Assembly (NCBI GenBank): GCA_934725285.1
Contig: CAKVBK010000043.1
Coordinates: forward strand, 1-14,435
Length of the DNA stretch: 14,435 nt
Reading direction: 5' to 3'
Origin: an uncultured Bacteroidales bacterium
GTDB taxonomy: Bacteria; Bacteroidota; Bacteroidia; Bacteroidales; UBA932
Each line of letters begins with the position of its first letter. Position 1 is the first letter of the stretch. The notes beneath the pieces were generated by a model. It was given only the letters and a program-made list of their open reading frames with translations, was not told the DNA's origin and did not search any database. The translations under genes and the position numbers were made by a program. Below, piece after piece: positions 14,255 to 14,435 of the stretch.

Positions 14255-14283
14255 AAAAGAGGCCCGCCTTTGTGGCGAGCCTC
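14255..14283 (-). terminator. Rho-independent terminator after tRNA-Arg
   Basis: On the minus strand GAGGCtCGCC-acaaa-GGCGgGCCTC forms a ten-position stem with one internal mismatch and a five-base loop (14259-14283), followed directly by TTTT (14255-14258). It starts six bases after the tRNA 3' end, so it should terminate the rpmF-tRNA transcript before the phosphatase-fold gene. Confidence 0.8.
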
Positions 14284-14288
14284 CTTTG

Positions 14289-14360
14289 TAGCCCCAATAG
14301 GAATCGAACCTATATTTAAGGTTTAGGAAACCTCCGTTCTATCCGTTGAACTATGAGGCC
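14289..14360 (-). tRNA. tRNA-Arg (anticodon CCT, reads AGG)
   Basis: The minus strand folds as a 72-base cloverleaf: acceptor GGCCTCA with TGGGGCT, D-arm GTTCAACGGATAGAAC, anticodon arm GAGGT-TTCCTAA-ACCTT with CCT at positions 34-36, a four-base variable loop, and T-arm ATAGG-TTCGATT-CCTAT. The discriminator is A73. CCA is not encoded; the next bases are CAA, so the 3' end must be added by tRNA nucleotidyltransferase. The first acceptor pair is G-U. It lies 21 bases after the rpmF stop and is followed by a hairpin terminator. Confidence 0.95.
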
Positions 14361-14381
14361 ATTAGTTTTCTACCGAAGAGA

Positions 14382-14435
14382 CTACTCCGCGCTCTTCTCG
14401 ATGATCTGACGTCCTCTGTAGTAACCGCACTCAGG
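14382..14435 (-). CDS. rpmF: 50S ribosomal protein L32, 3' end only
   Basis: The last 17 codons before a TAG stop (14382-14384) read PECGYYRGRQIIEKSAE. The CGYYRGR segment is the conserved C-terminal zinc-binding part of bacterial ribosomal protein L32, a small protein of the large subunit. Its Cys would be the last of the four zinc-ligand cysteines. The gene continues past the right edge, so length and start cannot be checked. The tRNA-Arg gene begins 21 bases downstream on the same strand and probably shares its transcript. Confidence 0.85.
   Translation of the reverse strand, partial: PECGYYRGRQIIEKSAE

Overview
The window looks like ordinary chromosome from a member of the Bacteroidales. 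Four things point there: an N-terminal carboxypeptidase-regulatory-like/DUF5686 outer-membrane protein, a DUF4783 protein beside rlmH, a two-domain SUMF1-type lipoprotein, and at least five upstream sites matching the Bacteroidetes -7 promoter element TAnnTTTG. No Shine-Dalgarno-like sites stand out, which fits the phylum. Base composition is roughly balanced. I cannot name a genus. I see no insertion sequence, prophage gene, CRISPR array, integrase or toxin-antitoxin pair, and no stretch over 300 bases lacks a gene.

Layout. Positions 1-8690 are all minus strand. In transcription order (right to left) they hold a secreted DUF4783 protein, a DUF5686 outer-membrane barrel, apolipoprotein N-acyltransferase (lnt), a YitT-family membrane protein, an unrecognised 157-residue protein, a small cytosolic BspA-type leucine-rich-repeat protein, a SUMF1-like lipoprotein, and the 5' end of gcvT running off the left edge. 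A 52-base divergent gap (8691-8742) separates these from two plus-strand genes, rlmH and a 1186-residue NtrY-like membrane histidine kinase whose ATG overlaps the rlmH stop. Positions 12815-14435 return to the minus strand: rpmF (3' end only), tRNA-Arg(CCT) with a hairpin terminator, an exported endonuclease/exonuclease/phosphatase-fold protein, and a LysE-family exporter.

How the genes relate. Several concern the envelope: lnt completes lipoprotein acylation, and the SUMF1-like protein (and perhaps the phosphatase-fold protein) would be its clients; DUF4783 and DUF5686 form a likely two-gene unit exported to the periplasm and outer membrane; the kinase has three extracytoplasmic segments. 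The rest is housekeeping (gcvT, rlmH, rpmF, tRNA). Likely units are DUF4783-DUF5686, hypothetical-LRR, SUMF1-gcvT, rlmH-kinase, phosphatase-fold-LysE and rpmF-tRNA.

Several reading frames extend upstream of the likely start only through TTG or GTG. I used the first ATG where a promoter, signal peptide, neighbour or family length supported it. I do not see a clear new multi-gene system. The least explained parts are the orphan protein with its cytosolic repeat partner, the regulator-less kinase coupled to rlmH, and predicted near-leaderless transcripts for rlmH and lnt.
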